Notes under the pieces: generated by a model | What the model was told of the DNA's origin: nothing | What the model saw: only the letters and a program-made list of their open reading frames with translations | The model's database searches: none | Part shown: in pieces, positions 18,301 through 27,790 of the stretch | How positions within the stretch are numbered: position 1 is the stretch's first letter | Layout of the letters: every line of letters begins with the position of its first letter | Program-made: the position numbers and the translations under genes | Source: Legionella quateirensis | Lineage (GTDB): Bacteria > Pseudomonadota > Gammaproteobacteria > Legionellales > Legionellaceae | Direction of reading: 5' to 3' | NCBI RefSeq assembly: GCF_001467955.1 | Contig: NZ_LNYR01000021.1 | Location: 81,910-145,909, forward strand | DNA length: 64,000 nucleotides

Positions 18301-18382
18301 TAAACTGGGTTACATGGGTGAAGTGGCGAATAACGTTCAGGATCATGGAGTTGTAGGAGTTTTCACCTACAGATTTGCATAA
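15338..18382 (+). CDS. Autotransporter with beta-helix passenger (type Va)
   Basis: 1014 residues from the ATG at 15338, which follows AAAGGG and begins a signal peptide (MNAITRNVLLTLLTSTSFSL); an in-frame codon at 15308 would hide it. The passenger (about 60-740) is Gly/Asn/Ser-rich with repeated units such as NGTLAIGAAGSI and LQVNGILLGDMDV, typical of autotransporter-associated beta strand repeats. A linker and a 12-strand barrel follow from about 750 (VTVWGQGFGAWGNL) to the terminal FTYRFA, ending in an aromatic/Ala as outer-membrane barrels do. No protease triad or adhesin motif was found, so the passenger's role is unknown; surface adhesion is a guess. Confidence 0.9.
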   Translation: MNAITRNVLLTLLTSTSFSLHASTEFNFQNLYTDTLSSVSEYKTLTPQLISDPVYQNLSLNPQFAATSWTGNSGSDWFTVGNWSAGVPTAGDDVTIATTATKFPVISQPGATIRSLTLNGLGALRIINGGILTSTAGSSIGQAMGDNSSVLVDGAGSFWNSTDFINIGDAGAGSLTIKNQGTVSVTRATIGSLNSSSGVALVDNGTWINTGNFDVGFAGSAILNIINGGIVSNLTATIGSAAGSSGIATVDGSGSQWLNTGISIGLSGNGSLTISNGAYVRADTGVELGTNNNASGILNVLNGGILETAFLRKGTFGGTGTVLFNGGILRANMANNTFISQFAAGDLQIGSNGLFIDSNGFNIGATSVLSGTGFLNKLGTGILTLSAAQLYTGNTIITNGTLAIGAAGSIAASSGVNLTGSTAIFDISAGGNQLIRGLSGVNGSKVTLGANSLYVNSTNSSIFSGSIEGTGDFIKQGQGMLTLNGNNTTFTGTSFVEAGTLQVNGILLGDMDVLRGGRLQGSGVLGNTTVRGLIAPGNSIGTLTVGNYTQLPGSIYEVEINDSGQSDRIFANGTATIGGSSVQVIREPGVFHSGTRYTILTATGGVNGVYSTLLAQNYPFLNLALNYDANHVYLDIYRSAIPFTAAAYTKNQINTAIATESLGSGNPVYDAISNLPDLALTPQAFDALSGEIHASALAVFMEDSRYVRSAITNRISQSFSQLVNNPYNVREINFNPNSGVTVWGQGFGAWGNLEGNRNAAQVDRSTSGFFAGADTLLGTSFRLGLMTGFGNSKFDVNARSSSGTSTNYYAALYGGALLGPVNIKAGGAYTWHDIGINRTVSFPGFFNTLHSNNNGSTSQAFAEVGYPVLYSGMEFEPFIGIANVDADTGRFLEQTGSAALSGSGSQNIFYSTLGLREAGKLTSTGDTDVFEKLLLGWQHAYSEVNPLAFFNFQSGGIPFGINGVPVAENALLIDAALWFQNVLGNYTFKLGYMGEVANNVQDHGVVGVFTYRFA

Positions 18383-18389
18383 TACAGAA

Positions 18390-18411
18390 CTGTGAGGCAT
18401 TAGCCTCACAG
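18390..18411. terminator. Bidirectional hairpin between convergent genes
   Basis: Perfect CTGTGAGGC / GCCTCACAG stem with an ATTA loop, eight bases after the autotransporter stop and 31 before the stop of the convergent gene. Confidence 0.75.
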
Positions 18412-18441
18412 CCATTTGTGAATGTATTTTTATTTGGATGA

Positions 18442-18939
18442 TTATTGCAGCGTTAAATCAATAGAAGACAAGATGCCCTTGTCCGTTTGGCTAAATTGCA
18501 CGTACTCTCCCCGCATAGCCTGTAAGATTTGTTGTAAGGTGATAAATTGCGCGCTTAACTGAAAATACAAATCGGCAGACTCGCTATCTTGCAGTTCACC
18601 CGCTGTTAAATAGGCAGCTTGCCCCATATCCGAAAAATAACTCAGGCTGACATGACGTCTTTTCGCAATTCCAGGAAAAAGACCACAAAATAACAGACTC
18701 TTATCACCAACATCACGTAATAGTTCTAATTGTAACTGACGTGGTTTACGCATGGAATCGAGAAAATCAAGAGCAACAACAGATTCAATCAATTTTGGAC
18801 CTTGGGAAAAGCGCATCAATAAAAATACCAAATAACTTTCCGTATTTTCGTTCAAAATTAATCGTGTAGCTGCTTGTGCCTCATTGACCAGAGCATGCCA
18901 TTGACTAATATCGGTGGGATGTAAAATTAGTTGCTTCAT
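18442..18939 (-). CDS. Conserved hypothetical protein, 165 residues
   Basis: No family recognised. The protein is soluble, mostly helical by composition, with a central strand-rich part (LQLELLRDVGDKSLLFCGLFPG) and no signal peptide or membrane segment. A GGGGGAG-type site precedes the ATG at 18939. It stands alone between the autotransporter and a repeat. The composition and full-length open frame support a real gene. Confidence 0.75.
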   Translation of the reverse strand: MKQLILHPTDISQWHALVNEAQAATRLILNENTESYLVFLLMRFSQGPKLIESVVALDFLDSMRKPRQLQLELLRDVGDKSLLFCGLFPGIAKRRHVSLSYFSDMGQAAYLTAGELQDSESADLYFQLSAQFITLQQILQAMRGEYVQFSQTDKGILSSIDLTLQ

Positions 18940-19153
18940 AAACTCCCCCTTTTTTTACTTCCTAATATTAGTCTAGCAAAGCTTGTACCAAAATATCAGT
19001 GATATCAGTCAATAAATGGTTAATATGTTGTAAACATTTGTTATGCGTTAGTTTTTATCGGCGATAAAAAAATGACAGAGCATTGTCACAATTTTGACTG
19101 AAGCAACATGGGATTGTGTAACCATAATCGTCAAGCCAAGGAATTTCTGTATT

Positions 19154-19280
19154 AAAAGTAGCCCGGATGAAGTGCGAAGCGCGTAATCCGGGAAATCCCG
19201 CGAAGCGGGTACCGCTTAAAATTGTACCATGCTGCGCATAGGCTTCCCGGATTTCGCGGTGCTTCATCAGGGCTACTTTT
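19154..19280. repeat. 127-bp palindromic intergenic repeat
   Basis: AAAAGTAGCCC at 19154-19164 and GGGCTACTTTT at its end form inverted termini (one arm with small differences inside); the interior has further inverted stretches (AATCCGGGAA / TTCCCGGATT) and a CCCGC-gaa-GCGGG hairpin. A 13-base direct repeat ATGGGATTGTGTA flanks it at 19108-19120 and 19305-19317. The 18940-19354 spacer otherwise holds no gene; a 98-codon frame through the repeat is rejected. Confidence 0.75.
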
Positions 19281-19354
19281 GAGTTTCTCCTTAGCTTGAT
19301 AGCTATGGGATTGTGTACCCACCTGCGTGGGTTAAAGTCAAAGCGCTTCAAAGC

Positions 19355-20323
19355 TCAATAGGAATAATTCAATTCCTTCCATTCAGACCATGTTCCAGAA
19401 TATCCCAACAAGGACTGACGAGAATACTCATAAAATTGCTTGAGGAAGGTTATTCTCTTTATATAATAGGGAGTTAACTCCGGATCCCCTCGATAAATTT
19501 CCAAAAGATTATAATAAGGAGAAATTGAGGCCTGACGCTCTATTATTTCGTCGAAACTGACTTTATCCGCGTTTCTCAGCATATCGAACATCGCCAGGAT
19601 TGTTGAAGTACGTCCTTTGCCCCCACGGCAATGGACATGGAACCATGTTTTTTTAGGTTTACTACGAACCAAACTCAAAAAGGCATCTACCTCTGAATCA
19701 AGTGGGGCTCGATGATCGGTTATGAACAATCGGTGGTATTCAAAACCCCATTTTGTGACATAATATTCTTCATTTCTGACCGTTCCAACAGCCATTGATT
19801 TCCCATTGAAATATTGTTTCTGTCGATATTGAGGTACTGTTAAAATTCCAGGGATGGATTTTCTAAATCGTAAAGACGCCAGCCAATTTTCCTGATCCTG
19901 CATGCTTTGGGCGTTGGTTTTTCCAAGATTCAACCAGTTATAATTACTAACGAGGGTGATCGCCCTTCCATTAAGATAACCATGACTTTCCTGTCTTAAA
20001 TCCAGAACGACCACCGGCTTTCCATTTTTAGGTCGACGCATCGCGATGTATTCGGCAATAATCCGCCATCCCTTTTCACTAGGCTCTTCACTGCCAGATA
20101 AATAGAGATCATGAATGCCCTGAACATTACCGTTATAAGCATCGGCAATTGTTGCCACATCCCGCATCCACTCAACAGAAGAGTACTGGGTCTTACTGTC
20201 TTGCACTATGCAGGGATTTTCTATACTGGAATCACAAACAGTGGGCAATGGGCTAGAAAAAACACGTCCTTGTATTAAAAAAAACATCATTAATACAACT
20301 TTAATTCCTTTAAAGTTATTCAT
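19355..20323 (-). CDS. lppA: LppA-like cysteine phytase / tyrosine-phosphatase-fold enzyme
   Basis: 322 residues. The PTP-fold signature [10 protein letters not shown] places the nucleophile at C232 and the phosphate-binding Arg at R238; D203 in ITDHRAP is the probable general acid. The loop with Lys before Gly-Arg resembles cysteine phytases of the Selenomonas type. LppA of L. pneumophila is a Dot/Icm-translocated phytate phosphatase. The first 23 residues ([20 protein letters not shown]...) look like a signal peptide, which is unexpected for a Dot/Icm substrate. The gene order mavN ... lppA ... plaC supports orthology. Confidence 0.82.
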   Translation of the reverse strand: MNNFKGIKVVLMMFFLIQGRVFSSPLPTVCDSSIENPCIVQDSKTQYSSVEWMRDVATIADAYNGNVQGIHDLYLSGSEEPSEKGWRIIAEYIAMRRPKNGKPVVVLDLRQESHGYLNGRAITLVSNYNWLNLGKTNAQSMQDQENWLASLRFRKSIPGILTVPQYRQKQYFNGKSMAVGTVRNEEYYVTKWGFEYHRLFITDHRAPLDSEVDAFLSLVRSKPKKTWFHVHCRGGKGRTSTILAMFDMLRNADKVSFDEIIERQASISPYYNLLEIYRGDPELTPYYIKRITFLKQFYEYSRQSLLGYSGTWSEWKELNYSY

Positions 20324-20673
20324 ATTAAAGCCTTAAAAAAAGCAACCTCTCAATAACTACGAAAAAAATCATCCCTAATATGGTGAGGGACCTCTTGAAA
20401 GTAGCTCTGTGCCTGAATTTGGAGATCCTTCACTACGTTCAGGATGACGAGATTCTCAAGGGTACTGAGTGATTACTGCTAAAAAACACAATTCATTCTA
20501 TTTAAATGTTTTTTTTTCTTCAACATAATTTTTATCAACAAAAATGAAATAATTAAAGAAATAAGCATCGGATAGGATTTAGTCAGCAATTCGTGTATAA
20601 TGTTGAAACTATGAACAAATGCTCAGCTTTTGCCTTAACATTAATTCCAGCTATTCCCAACTAAAGGTTATTT
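20324..20673. other. Intergenic region upstream of typA, no gene
   Basis: Contains a degenerate dispersed-repeat trace (TCAGGATGACGA near 20440, and ATCATCCC near 20370) and then AT-rich sequence that must hold the divergent promoters of lppA and typA. No ORF or RNA gene seen. Confidence 0.5.
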
Positions 20674-22500
20674 ATGATTGAACAGATTCGCAATATTGCC
20701 ATTATCGCACACGTTGACCATGGCAAAACAACTCTTGTAGACAAACTGCTCCAGCAAACAGGTACTTTAAATGAAAGGGCGCCCAAGGTAGAGCGAGTAA
20801 TGGACTCCAATGCGCTTGAAAAAGAGCGGGGAATTACTATTCTTGCCAAAAATACCTGCGTTTATTGGAACGGGCACCAAATTAATATCGTTGATACTCC
20901 GGGACATGCTGATTTTGGTGGAGAAGTAGAGCGTATTCTCTCTATGGTTGACAGCGTACTTTTATTAGTCGATGCGGTTGATGGCCCCATGCCGCAAACT
21001 CGATTTGTAACTCAAAAAGCTTTTGCCAGAGGTTTGAATCCTATTGTAGTCATCAATAAAATTGACAGACCAGGTGCACGACCTGATTGGGTAATGGATC
21101 AAGTATTTGATTTATTTGATAATCTTGGAGCCAATGATACCCAGTTGGATTTCCCGGTGGTCTATGCTTCTGCTCTAAATGGCTATGCCAAACTCAATTT
21201 GGAAGATGAAGCTACGGATATGTCCGCCTTGCTGCAAACTATTATTGATAAAGTGGCTCCACCTGAAGTCGATCCCAATGGCCCATTCCAAATGCAAATC
21301 AGTTCTCTGGCTTATTCTACTTATGTAGGCACCATAGGAATTGGACGAATTACCAGAGGACAAATTAAAGCAAAATCTCCTGTAAAAATAATTGATAAAG
21401 ACGGCAATATGCGTAGTGGCCGCTTATTACAATTACTTGGTTTTAAAGGACTGGAGCGAGTTGAAATTGAAGAGGCCGGAGCAGGAAATATCATTGCTAT
21501 AACCGGTATTGAAAATCTTAACATCTCCGATACGATTTGCGATCCCAATACAGTAGAGGCCTTACCTGCATTAATGGTTGATGAGCCAACGATTAGTATG
21601 ACCTTCCAGGTTAATGACTCTCCATTTGCTGGACAGGAAGGTAAATATGTCACCTCGCGCAAAATTCGCGAACGTCTGGATACCGAATTATTACATAATG
21701 TCGCTCTGCGCGTTGAAGATTGCGAAGATCCTGATAAATTCAGGGTTTCTGGACGTGGAGAATTGCATTTATCCATTCTGATTGAAAACATGCGCCGTGA
21801 AGGTTATGAATTAGCAATAAGCAAACCGGAAGTCATTATCAAGGAAGTAGACGGTGAACTGCAAGAACCCTATGAGCGCCTGACCGTCGACGTAGAAGAA
21901 AACCACCAGGGCACCATAATGGAAAAACTGGGAGAACGTCGCGGTGATATGCAAAATATGGTTCCAGATGGAAAAGGCAGAGTCCGTTTAGACTATATTA
22001 TTCCTACTCGAGGGTTGATTGGATTCCACAACGAATTTTTATCGTGTACTTCTGGAACCGGCTTGATGTATCACGTCTATGATCATTACGGACCTGCCAT
22101 TAAAGGTCGAATCGGCAAACGCACCAATGGTGTAATGATTGCTAACTGTCAAGGTACTGCGCGTGGTTTTGCTCTTTTCAACCTGCAGGAGCGTGGCCGC
22201 TTGTTTCTGGATCCGCAAGCTACTTGTTATGAAGGGATGATCGTAGGTATTCATGCCAGAGATAATGATTTGGTGGTGAATGTGACCAAGGAAAAACAAT
22301 TAACCAATATGCGTGCCTCAGGTACTGATGAAAACATCATACTCACGCCGCCAATCAAGTTAACCTTGGAACAGGCTCTGGAGTTTATTGATGATGACGA
22401 ATTGGTTGAAGTGACACCCAACTCGATTCGGTTGCGTAAAAAATCCTTAAAAGAACACGACAGGAAAAAAGCATCACGAATTGCTAATAGTGAAGATTAA
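20674..22500 (+). CDS. typA: GTPase TypA/BipA
   Basis: 608 residues, the expected length. Translation-factor GTPase motifs: [13 protein letters not shown] (G1), RGITI (G2 region), [15 protein letters not shown] (G3), NKIDRPGA (G4). Elongation-factor-like domains 2, III and V follow, with a lysine-rich C-terminal domain. It binds 70S ribosomes and aids 50S assembly and stress growth, notably at low temperature. First gene of a tight typA-nadK-recN run. Confidence 0.97.
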   Translation: MIEQIRNIAIIAHVDHGKTTLVDKLLQQTGTLNERAPKVERVMDSNALEKERGITILAKNTCVYWNGHQINIVDTPGHADFGGEVERILSMVDSVLLLVDAVDGPMPQTRFVTQKAFARGLNPIVVINKIDRPGARPDWVMDQVFDLFDNLGANDTQLDFPVVYASALNGYAKLNLEDEATDMSALLQTIIDKVAPPEVDPNGPFQMQISSLAYSTYVGTIGIGRITRGQIKAKSPVKIIDKDGNMRSGRLLQLLGFKGLERVEIEEAGAGNIIAITGIENLNISDTICDPNTVEALPALMVDEPTISMTFQVNDSPFAGQEGKYVTSRKIRERLDTELLHNVALRVEDCEDPDKFRVSGRGELHLSILIENMRREGYELAISKPEVIIKEVDGELQEPYERLTVDVEENHQGTIMEKLGERRGDMQNMVPDGKGRVRLDYIIPTRGLIGFHNEFLSCTSGTGLMYHVYDHYGPAIKGRIGKRTNGVMIANCQGTARGFALFNLQERGRLFLDPQATCYEGMIVGIHARDNDLVVNVTKEKQLTNMRASGTDENIILTPPIKLTLEQALEFIDDDELVEVTPNSIRLRKKSLKEHDRKKASRIANSED

Positions 22501-22507
22501 TAACAAC

Positions 22508-23395
22508 ATGAAACAAAAATTTAAGCGAGTCATTCTCTATGCTCGTCAGCATAGAGCCAATCAAGGTGTGAGCGAAAGCTTACACCGACTGGTTGAATTT
22601 TTAACAAATCAAAACATCAAAATCTATCAGGATAAAGATACCACTACCAGTTTTATGATGAACATACCCATATTAGCCAGAGAAGATATGGGAGAAAAAA
22701 ATGATCTGATCATTGTTGTAGGCGGTGATGGCAGTCTGCTTTCCGCAGCACGAATGGCAATACAAGTGAATACCCCGGTAATAGGTATTAACCGAGGACG
22801 TCTGGGCTTTTTAACGGATATATTGCCTCAGGACATAGAAACGCAACTAGGTGCCGTGCTAAACGGTGAGTATGAGGAAGAAAAACGCTTCTTGCTGCAC
22901 ACCCGAATTTATGATCAGGATACAACCTATTTTGAAGGCGATGCTCTAAACGATGTGGTTCTGGGTCGAGGAAATGAAACTCATCTGATCGAGTTTGATG
23001 TTTATGTCAATCAGCAGTTGGTAAGCCACTATCGCTCTGATGGCATGATTTTATCCACACCTACCGGATCTACAGCCTATGCCTTATCCGCTGGAGGCCC
23101 CATTATGCACCCCCAACTCAATGCGATTGTTCTGGTGCCCATGTTTTCTCATAGTTTAAGTTCACGGCCACTCGTTATTGATGGAGAAGCTAAAATTGAA
23201 CTGCACATCAGCGAGTTTAACGAGACTGAATTACGGATTAGTTGTGATGGTCATGAATCAAGAATGGTAAAACCGGGGCAACGCGTGTCAATATATAAAA
23301 ATGGCAATCAATTACGCTTGTTACATCCATTGGATTACCATTATTATGATACATTACGCAGTAAACTTGGATGGGAATCAAAACATCAGGGATAA
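22508..23395 (+). CDS. nadK: NAD kinase
   Basis: 295 residues from the ATG at 22508; an in-frame codon at 22481 would overlap typA and add nine non-homologous residues. The GGDGSLL motif (about residues 73-79), NDVVLGRG and the glycine-rich [17 protein letters not shown] loop are diagnostic. It phosphorylates NAD+ to NADP+. Starts 8 bases after the typA stop and ends 3 bases before recN, so co-transcription is likely. Confidence 0.95.
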   Translation: MKQKFKRVILYARQHRANQGVSESLHRLVEFLTNQNIKIYQDKDTTTSFMMNIPILAREDMGEKNDLIIVVGGDGSLLSAARMAIQVNTPVIGINRGRLGFLTDILPQDIETQLGAVLNGEYEEEKRFLLHTRIYDQDTTYFEGDALNDVVLGRGNETHLIEFDVYVNQQLVSHYRSDGMILSTPTGSTAYALSAGGPIMHPQLNAIVLVPMFSHSLSSRPLVIDGEAKIELHISEFNETELRISCDGHESRMVKPGQRVSIYKNGNQLRLLHPLDYHYYDTLRSKLGWESKHQG

Positions 23396-23398
23396 ATC

Positions 23399-25066
23399 AT
23401 GCTCACAACCTTGCGCATTGAACACTTCGCTATTGTTAAACATTTGGAACTGGATTTTTCACAAGGTATGACCGCCTTCACCGGTGAAACTGGAGCTGGC
23501 AAATCCATCATGATAGATGCCTTAATGCTGGCATTAGGTGGACGTGGAGATGCCTCCGTCATTCGCCCTGGCCAGGAAAAATGTGATATTACCGCCGGTT
23601 TTATTTTTGATAAATTATCAGAACCAGCCCAATGGATGGCGGAACACGATATTTCCTGCGACGAAGGCGAGATCTTTTTAAGACGCATCATATATGCTGA
23701 AGGACGCTCAAAATCCTATATTAATGGCCAACCTTTTCCACTGCAAAAGGTCAAGGAATTAAGCGACAAGCTCGTACATATTCATGGACAACATCAGCAC
23801 CAGGCATTGATGCAACATCCAACACACAGACACCAATTGGATCAATATTCAAAACACCCGAACTTATTGAACGAAGTATCCTGCTTATACAAACAGTGCC
23901 AACACATTAAACTGGAAATAGACCAGTTACAAAATCAGGAACAACAGGCTGACAGAATCAAATTATTACAATTCCAAATCGAGGAGCTGGCAGCCCTGAA
24001 TCTTCAGGAAGGAGAAATAGAAGCACTGCATCAAGAACATCAGATGCTCCATCATGCCAAGGAATATTTAGAACACAGTCACCATATAAATACGCTGCTG
24101 AATGGTGATGATCAGATGAATATCTGCTCGGGGTTAAATCAAATTCTTCAATTAATTAATCAGCTTCCTCAGGAACAAATGCAGATTAAAAACTCATTTG
24201 AACTGATTAACGGCGCACTGATTCAATGCGAAGAAGCCCTGAATGAAATGCATCAATTTAGTGAACGTGTCCAATTGGATCCGCAGCGTCTGCATGAAGT
24301 TGAAGAGCGCATGAGTGCAATCCATCACCTGGCACGTAAATACCACATCGACAGTCATGCAATAGCCGAACATGAACGCTTGCTGCAAGTAGAGCTGGAT
24401 AATTTACAAAATGCTGAATGCAAATTAGCTCATTTACAATTGCAACTGAGCCAACTGACTAAAGCCTACGATCTTGCTGCGCATAAACTCACCGAATCAA
24501 GAGAGATCCATGCTAAAAAACTAGCTCAGGAGATAACTGCAAGCATTCAACAACTGGGCATGCCAAAAGGCTGGATTGAAATAGACATTTCACCACTGGA
24601 AAAGATGCAGGCTCATGGTCGTGATAAAGTTGAATATAAAGTATGTACAAACCCGGGAATGGAGCCTGATGTGCTGAGCAAGGTTGCTTCCGGTGGAGAG
24701 CTCTCCCGCATTGGTCTGGCAATTCAAATGATCACAGCACAAAGAGGATCTACGCCAACTCTGTTATTTGATGAGGTAGATGTTGGTATTGGTGGAGCAA
24801 CCGCAGCACTGGTTGGAAAAATGCTCCGAAAATTGGGAGAGCGATTACAGGTATTCTGTGTCACACACCAGCCGCAAGTTGCTGCATCAGCACATAATCA
24901 CTTTCTGGTAGAGAAGCAGAGTGACAATAAACAAACAGTCACCCACATAACGTTACTAAAATCCGCGGACAAAATTGACGAAATTGCTCGAATGCTTGGA
25001 GGCTTGACGATTACCGAACAGACACGATCGCATGCTAAGGAACTATTAATTCAGAGCAACGACTGA
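23399..25066 (+). CDS. recN: DNA repair protein RecN
   Basis: 555 residues, the usual length. SMC-like architecture: Walker A GETGAGKSIMIDAL near the N-terminus, a long Gln/Glu/Leu-rich coiled-coil centre (about 160-370), ABC signature ASGGELSRIGLAIQ and Walker B LLFDEVDVGIGG, then the VTHQPQVAA switch. RecN acts at double-strand breaks. The nadK-recN pairing is widespread. No LexA box was identified upstream. Confidence 0.96.
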   Translation: MLTTLRIEHFAIVKHLELDFSQGMTAFTGETGAGKSIMIDALMLALGGRGDASVIRPGQEKCDITAGFIFDKLSEPAQWMAEHDISCDEGEIFLRRIIYAEGRSKSYINGQPFPLQKVKELSDKLVHIHGQHQHQALMQHPTHRHQLDQYSKHPNLLNEVSCLYKQCQHIKLEIDQLQNQEQQADRIKLLQFQIEELAALNLQEGEIEALHQEHQMLHHAKEYLEHSHHINTLLNGDDQMNICSGLNQILQLINQLPQEQMQIKNSFELINGALIQCEEALNEMHQFSERVQLDPQRLHEVEERMSAIHHLARKYHIDSHAIAEHERLLQVELDNLQNAECKLAHLQLQLSQLTKAYDLAAHKLTESREIHAKKLAQEITASIQQLGMPKGWIEIDISPLEKMQAHGRDKVEYKVCTNPGMEPDVLSKVASGGELSRIGLAIQMITAQRGSTPTLLFDEVDVGIGGATAALVGKMLRKLGERLQVFCVTHQPQVAASAHNHFLVEKQSDNKQTVTHITLLKSADKIDEIARMLGGLTITEQTRSHAKELLIQSND

Positions 25067-25210
25067 TTTTTTAGATTAATTCTTACACATTTGCTTGATT
25101 TTTATGCCAAATAACCTTAAATTAAAAAAATATTTAAAATATTTCATAAAAAAACAGCACAATTAATAAAATAATGCTACAATGGTTGGGTAACAATTTA
25201 GGAAAATAAC

Positions 25211-25417
25211 ATGTCAGATAAAATTCGCGGTACAGTAAAATGGTTTAATGAGTCCAAAGGTTTCGGTTTTCTAGAAAGTGGCGGTAAAGATTATTTTGTG
25301 CATTTCAGCGCAATCCAAAGCAGCGGTTTCAAAACTCTTGCTGAAGGTGCAACTGTAATGTTCAAAGCTAGCAACGGACAAAAAGGTCCTCAAGCTGAAG
25401 AAGTTGAAGTAGTCTAA
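25211..25417 (+). CDS. Cold-shock domain protein
   Basis: 68 residues forming a single cold-shock domain with RNP1-like KGFGFL and RNP2-like YFVHFS; one of two such genes in the window. TACAAT at about 25179-25184 is a plausible -10. It follows an AT-rich leader. Binds single-stranded RNA or DNA as an RNA chaperone; cold regulation cannot be read from sequence. Confidence 0.93.
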   Translation: MSDKIRGTVKWFNESKGFGFLESGGKDYFVHFSAIQSSGFKTLAEGATVMFKASNGQKGPQAEEVEVV

Positions 25418-25430
25418 TTCATTTATTTTT

Positions 25431-25483
25431 CGCCTTGCTCATTTTCAGATATTCTTATCTTTTAATGAACAGGGCGTTTTTTT
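25431..25483 (+). terminator. Rho-independent terminator of the cold-shock gene
   Basis: CGCCTTG-CTCATT pairs with AATGA-ACAGGGCG through one mismatch and a GU pair, immediately followed by seven Ts. Confidence 0.85.
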
Positions 25484-25662
25484 GTCCAAAATTCCATAAC
25501 CCTCTAAAATAAGCACATCCTCTTATTGAGTTCAAATGCCGCATCACTAAATTACGTTAATGCGAGAAACTCTAAAATCCTGATACTATAATATGATCGT
25601 TGCAGTTTCCTTTTAGTCCTGACAGTATCGATATCAAAAACGATTAACCTATAGGAAATTCT

Positions 25663-26574
25663 ATGTCGTTGAATAGCTCAACCGTATTAATGGTGCCTCC
25701 TTCAAGCTTTCAGTTTAATCCTGAAACAGCCGCAAGCAATACGTTTCAATCCGAAACCCATATTATTGATGCCGATATAAAAGCACTTGAAGAGTTCAAC
25801 GACATGGTGCTCAATCTAAGAATGCAAGGAATTCAGGTATTAATCTTGAAACAAAATAAGCTATTGCCCGATGCTGTCTTTCCTAATAACTGGTTCTCCA
25901 CACATGTTGATGCAGAAGGCAACAATATCCTGATAATTTATCCCATGCTTGCTCCGAATCGCCAGGCAGAAGTAAACATCAATGGTTTAACTAAAGTGTT
26001 CAATGAGGCACACATTAAAGTGGATAAACTAATTGATCTGAGAAATCATGAGAACAACATTCTGGAAGGAACTGGAAGTCTGGTTTTAGATCGTGATAAT
26101 CAATTAATTTACGCAGCTCTGTCCGCTCGAACCTCCCCCGTCATGGTCAATAAAGTTGCCGGGATATTGAATTATAAGCCCATAGTATTTAACAGCGTTG
26201 ATGAGCATTTTCATCCGGTTTATCATACAAACGTCATTTTGAGCGTTACCCGTAATTACGTTATTGTCTGTTTGGAATCAATAAAAGACTCACTACAAAA
26301 ATCGGCATTACTCCATAGTTTTAAAATCACCAAGAAAAAAGTAATTGAGATTACTTATGAACAAACCCGTCATATGTGCGGTAATGTTTTGGAACTGTTC
26401 AACAGTAATGGTAAAAGCCTGTTAATCCTGTCCGCTCAGGCCAAACAGCACTTTAATACAACTCAATTGGAAACCATGCAACAATGTTCAGAATTAGTAC
26501 CTGTCGAGATTGAAACGATTGAAACCATTGGAGGTGGAAGTGCTCGATGTATGATGGCAGAGATTGTTTACTAA
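25663..26574 (+). CDS. ctlX: CtlX-like guanidino-group hydrolase (amidinotransferase family)
   Basis: 303 residues matching the citrulline-utilisation hydrolase branch of the arginine deiminase/dimethylargininase fold. Visible family marks are MVPPSSFQFNPETA, FPNNWFSTH, the GTGSLVLDR region, the His in YHTNVILSV and the likely catalytic Cys near the C-terminus in GGGSARCMM. These enzymes hydrolyse guanidinium or ureido groups; the exact substrate is not proven for Legionella. It stands alone, with an AT-rich upstream region. Confidence 0.85.
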   Translation: MSLNSSTVLMVPPSSFQFNPETAASNTFQSETHIIDADIKALEEFNDMVLNLRMQGIQVLILKQNKLLPDAVFPNNWFSTHVDAEGNNILIIYPMLAPNRQAEVNINGLTKVFNEAHIKVDKLIDLRNHENNILEGTGSLVLDRDNQLIYAALSARTSPVMVNKVAGILNYKPIVFNSVDEHFHPVYHTNVILSVTRNYVIVCLESIKDSLQKSALLHSFKITKKKVIEITYEQTRHMCGNVLELFNSNGKSLLILSAQAKQHFNTTQLETMQQCSELVPVEIETIETIGGGSARCMMAEIVY

Positions 26575-27001
26575 TTAATTCATAACCTGACAGTACTTTT
26601 TCCCAAGCTAACCATATCTATGTTTTAACACTGCGCCCCCTCACCCTCTTGAAACAATAGGAAAAGATCAGATAGAGGGGAATTGGTGCAAAAATCAGAT
26701 AATCTTGCCCTGACTTTTTTTCAGGATCTCAATACAAATTCACCGTTTTAGATTATTATTGCGAGTTAACATGTATCGCATCAGGAGATCAACTTCAACT
26801 GGATACAATGAACCGAATTAAAATGGCAAATTTCTCAATAAACCTGTGAATTTCGTCATCCTGGACTGAATGAGGGAACTCAAAATGAAGGCATCATCCC
26901 AGTTTCAGGAAGTTTCACATTACGTTCAAAATAACGTCTCGCGAACTGATTGAGAAGTTACACATAAATTGTTTCATATTTAATCAAAAATGGTCATTCC
27001 C
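26575..27001. other. Intergenic region with degenerate repeats, no gene
   Basis: Holds a short CCCCTCACCC ... AGAGGGG hairpin-like trace (about 26636-26680) that resembles the arms of the 13605 palindrome, and a decayed CGTCATCC / ATAACG-type palindrome (about 26848-26940). No ORF with a ribosome site. Confidence 0.45.
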
Positions 27002-27637
27002 ATGATAAATAACAATTATTTCGAAAGTCCTTTTAAAGGGATCCCTTTATCAGAACAAGTTACAAATCCCAATATTATCGTTGGACGCTACAGCTACTAT
27101 TCCGGCTATTATCATGGTCATTCCTTTGATGATTGTGCTCGATATTTAATGCCTAATGAACCGGGAATGGACAAGCTAGTCATCGGTAGTTTTTGCTCTA
27201 TAGGCTCAGGTGTTTCATTTATAATGGCAGGTAATCAGGGGCATAGAATGGAGTGGGTAAGTACCTTTCCCTTCTTTTATACAGACGATGAATATACAAA
27301 AAATGCTATTGATGGCTTTCAAAATGCCGGAGATACAGAAATTGGGCATGATGTCTGGATAGGAGCAGAAGCTATGATTATGCCTGGCATCAAAATTGGG
27401 CATGGAGCTCTAATTGGAGCACGTTCCGTTGTAACAAAAAATGTTGATCCTTATACAATAGTTGCAGGTAACCCAGCGAAGCCTATTCGAAAACGTTTTT
27501 CTGAAGAACAAATCAAGCAACTGTTGACTATAGAATGGTGGAATTGGCCAGAAGATCAATTAGCTTCAGCAATGAATTATCTATGTTCTACTGATATTAA
27601 TGGACTGTTTAACTTCTGGATGGCCAATCAAAAATAA
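27002..27637 (+). CDS. catB: CatB-type xenobiotic O-acetyltransferase (chloramphenicol acetyltransferase B family)
   Basis: 211 residues from the ATG at 27002; homologues start at this NYF(E/D)SPFKG segment, so an upstream ATG at 26990 is less likely. Left-handed beta-helix hexapeptide repeats include [12 protein letters not shown] and [15 protein letters not shown]. The family signature [22 protein letters not shown] and the likely catalytic His in [10 protein letters not shown] are intact. These trimeric enzymes acetylate chloramphenicol or streptogramins with acetyl-CoA. Whether it confers resistance here is unknown; some chromosomal members have other substrates. Confidence 0.92.
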   Translation: MINNNYFESPFKGIPLSEQVTNPNIIVGRYSYYSGYYHGHSFDDCARYLMPNEPGMDKLVIGSFCSIGSGVSFIMAGNQGHRMEWVSTFPFFYTDDEYTKNAIDGFQNAGDTEIGHDVWIGAEAMIMPGIKIGHGALIGARSVVTKNVDPYTIVAGNPAKPIRKRFSEEQIKQLLTIEWWNWPEDQLASAMNYLCSTDINGLFNFWMANQK

Positions 27638-27790
27638 ACCGGCGCACAAGTACTTTTTCAAAGGGGATCATGGCCAGTGGATGTAAATTTACAAATATTA
27701 CAATTTGTATAAAAACAATTCCCCTTTATTTTTTACAACCCAACTGATAATATCACCTCAATAGGGCTAATTACATCCGAGATAAAAAAT

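Noticed and set aside
19055-19351. 98-codon minus-strand frame next to lppA
   Set aside because: It runs through the palindromic repeat and has no ribosome site; the repeat alone explains the open frame.
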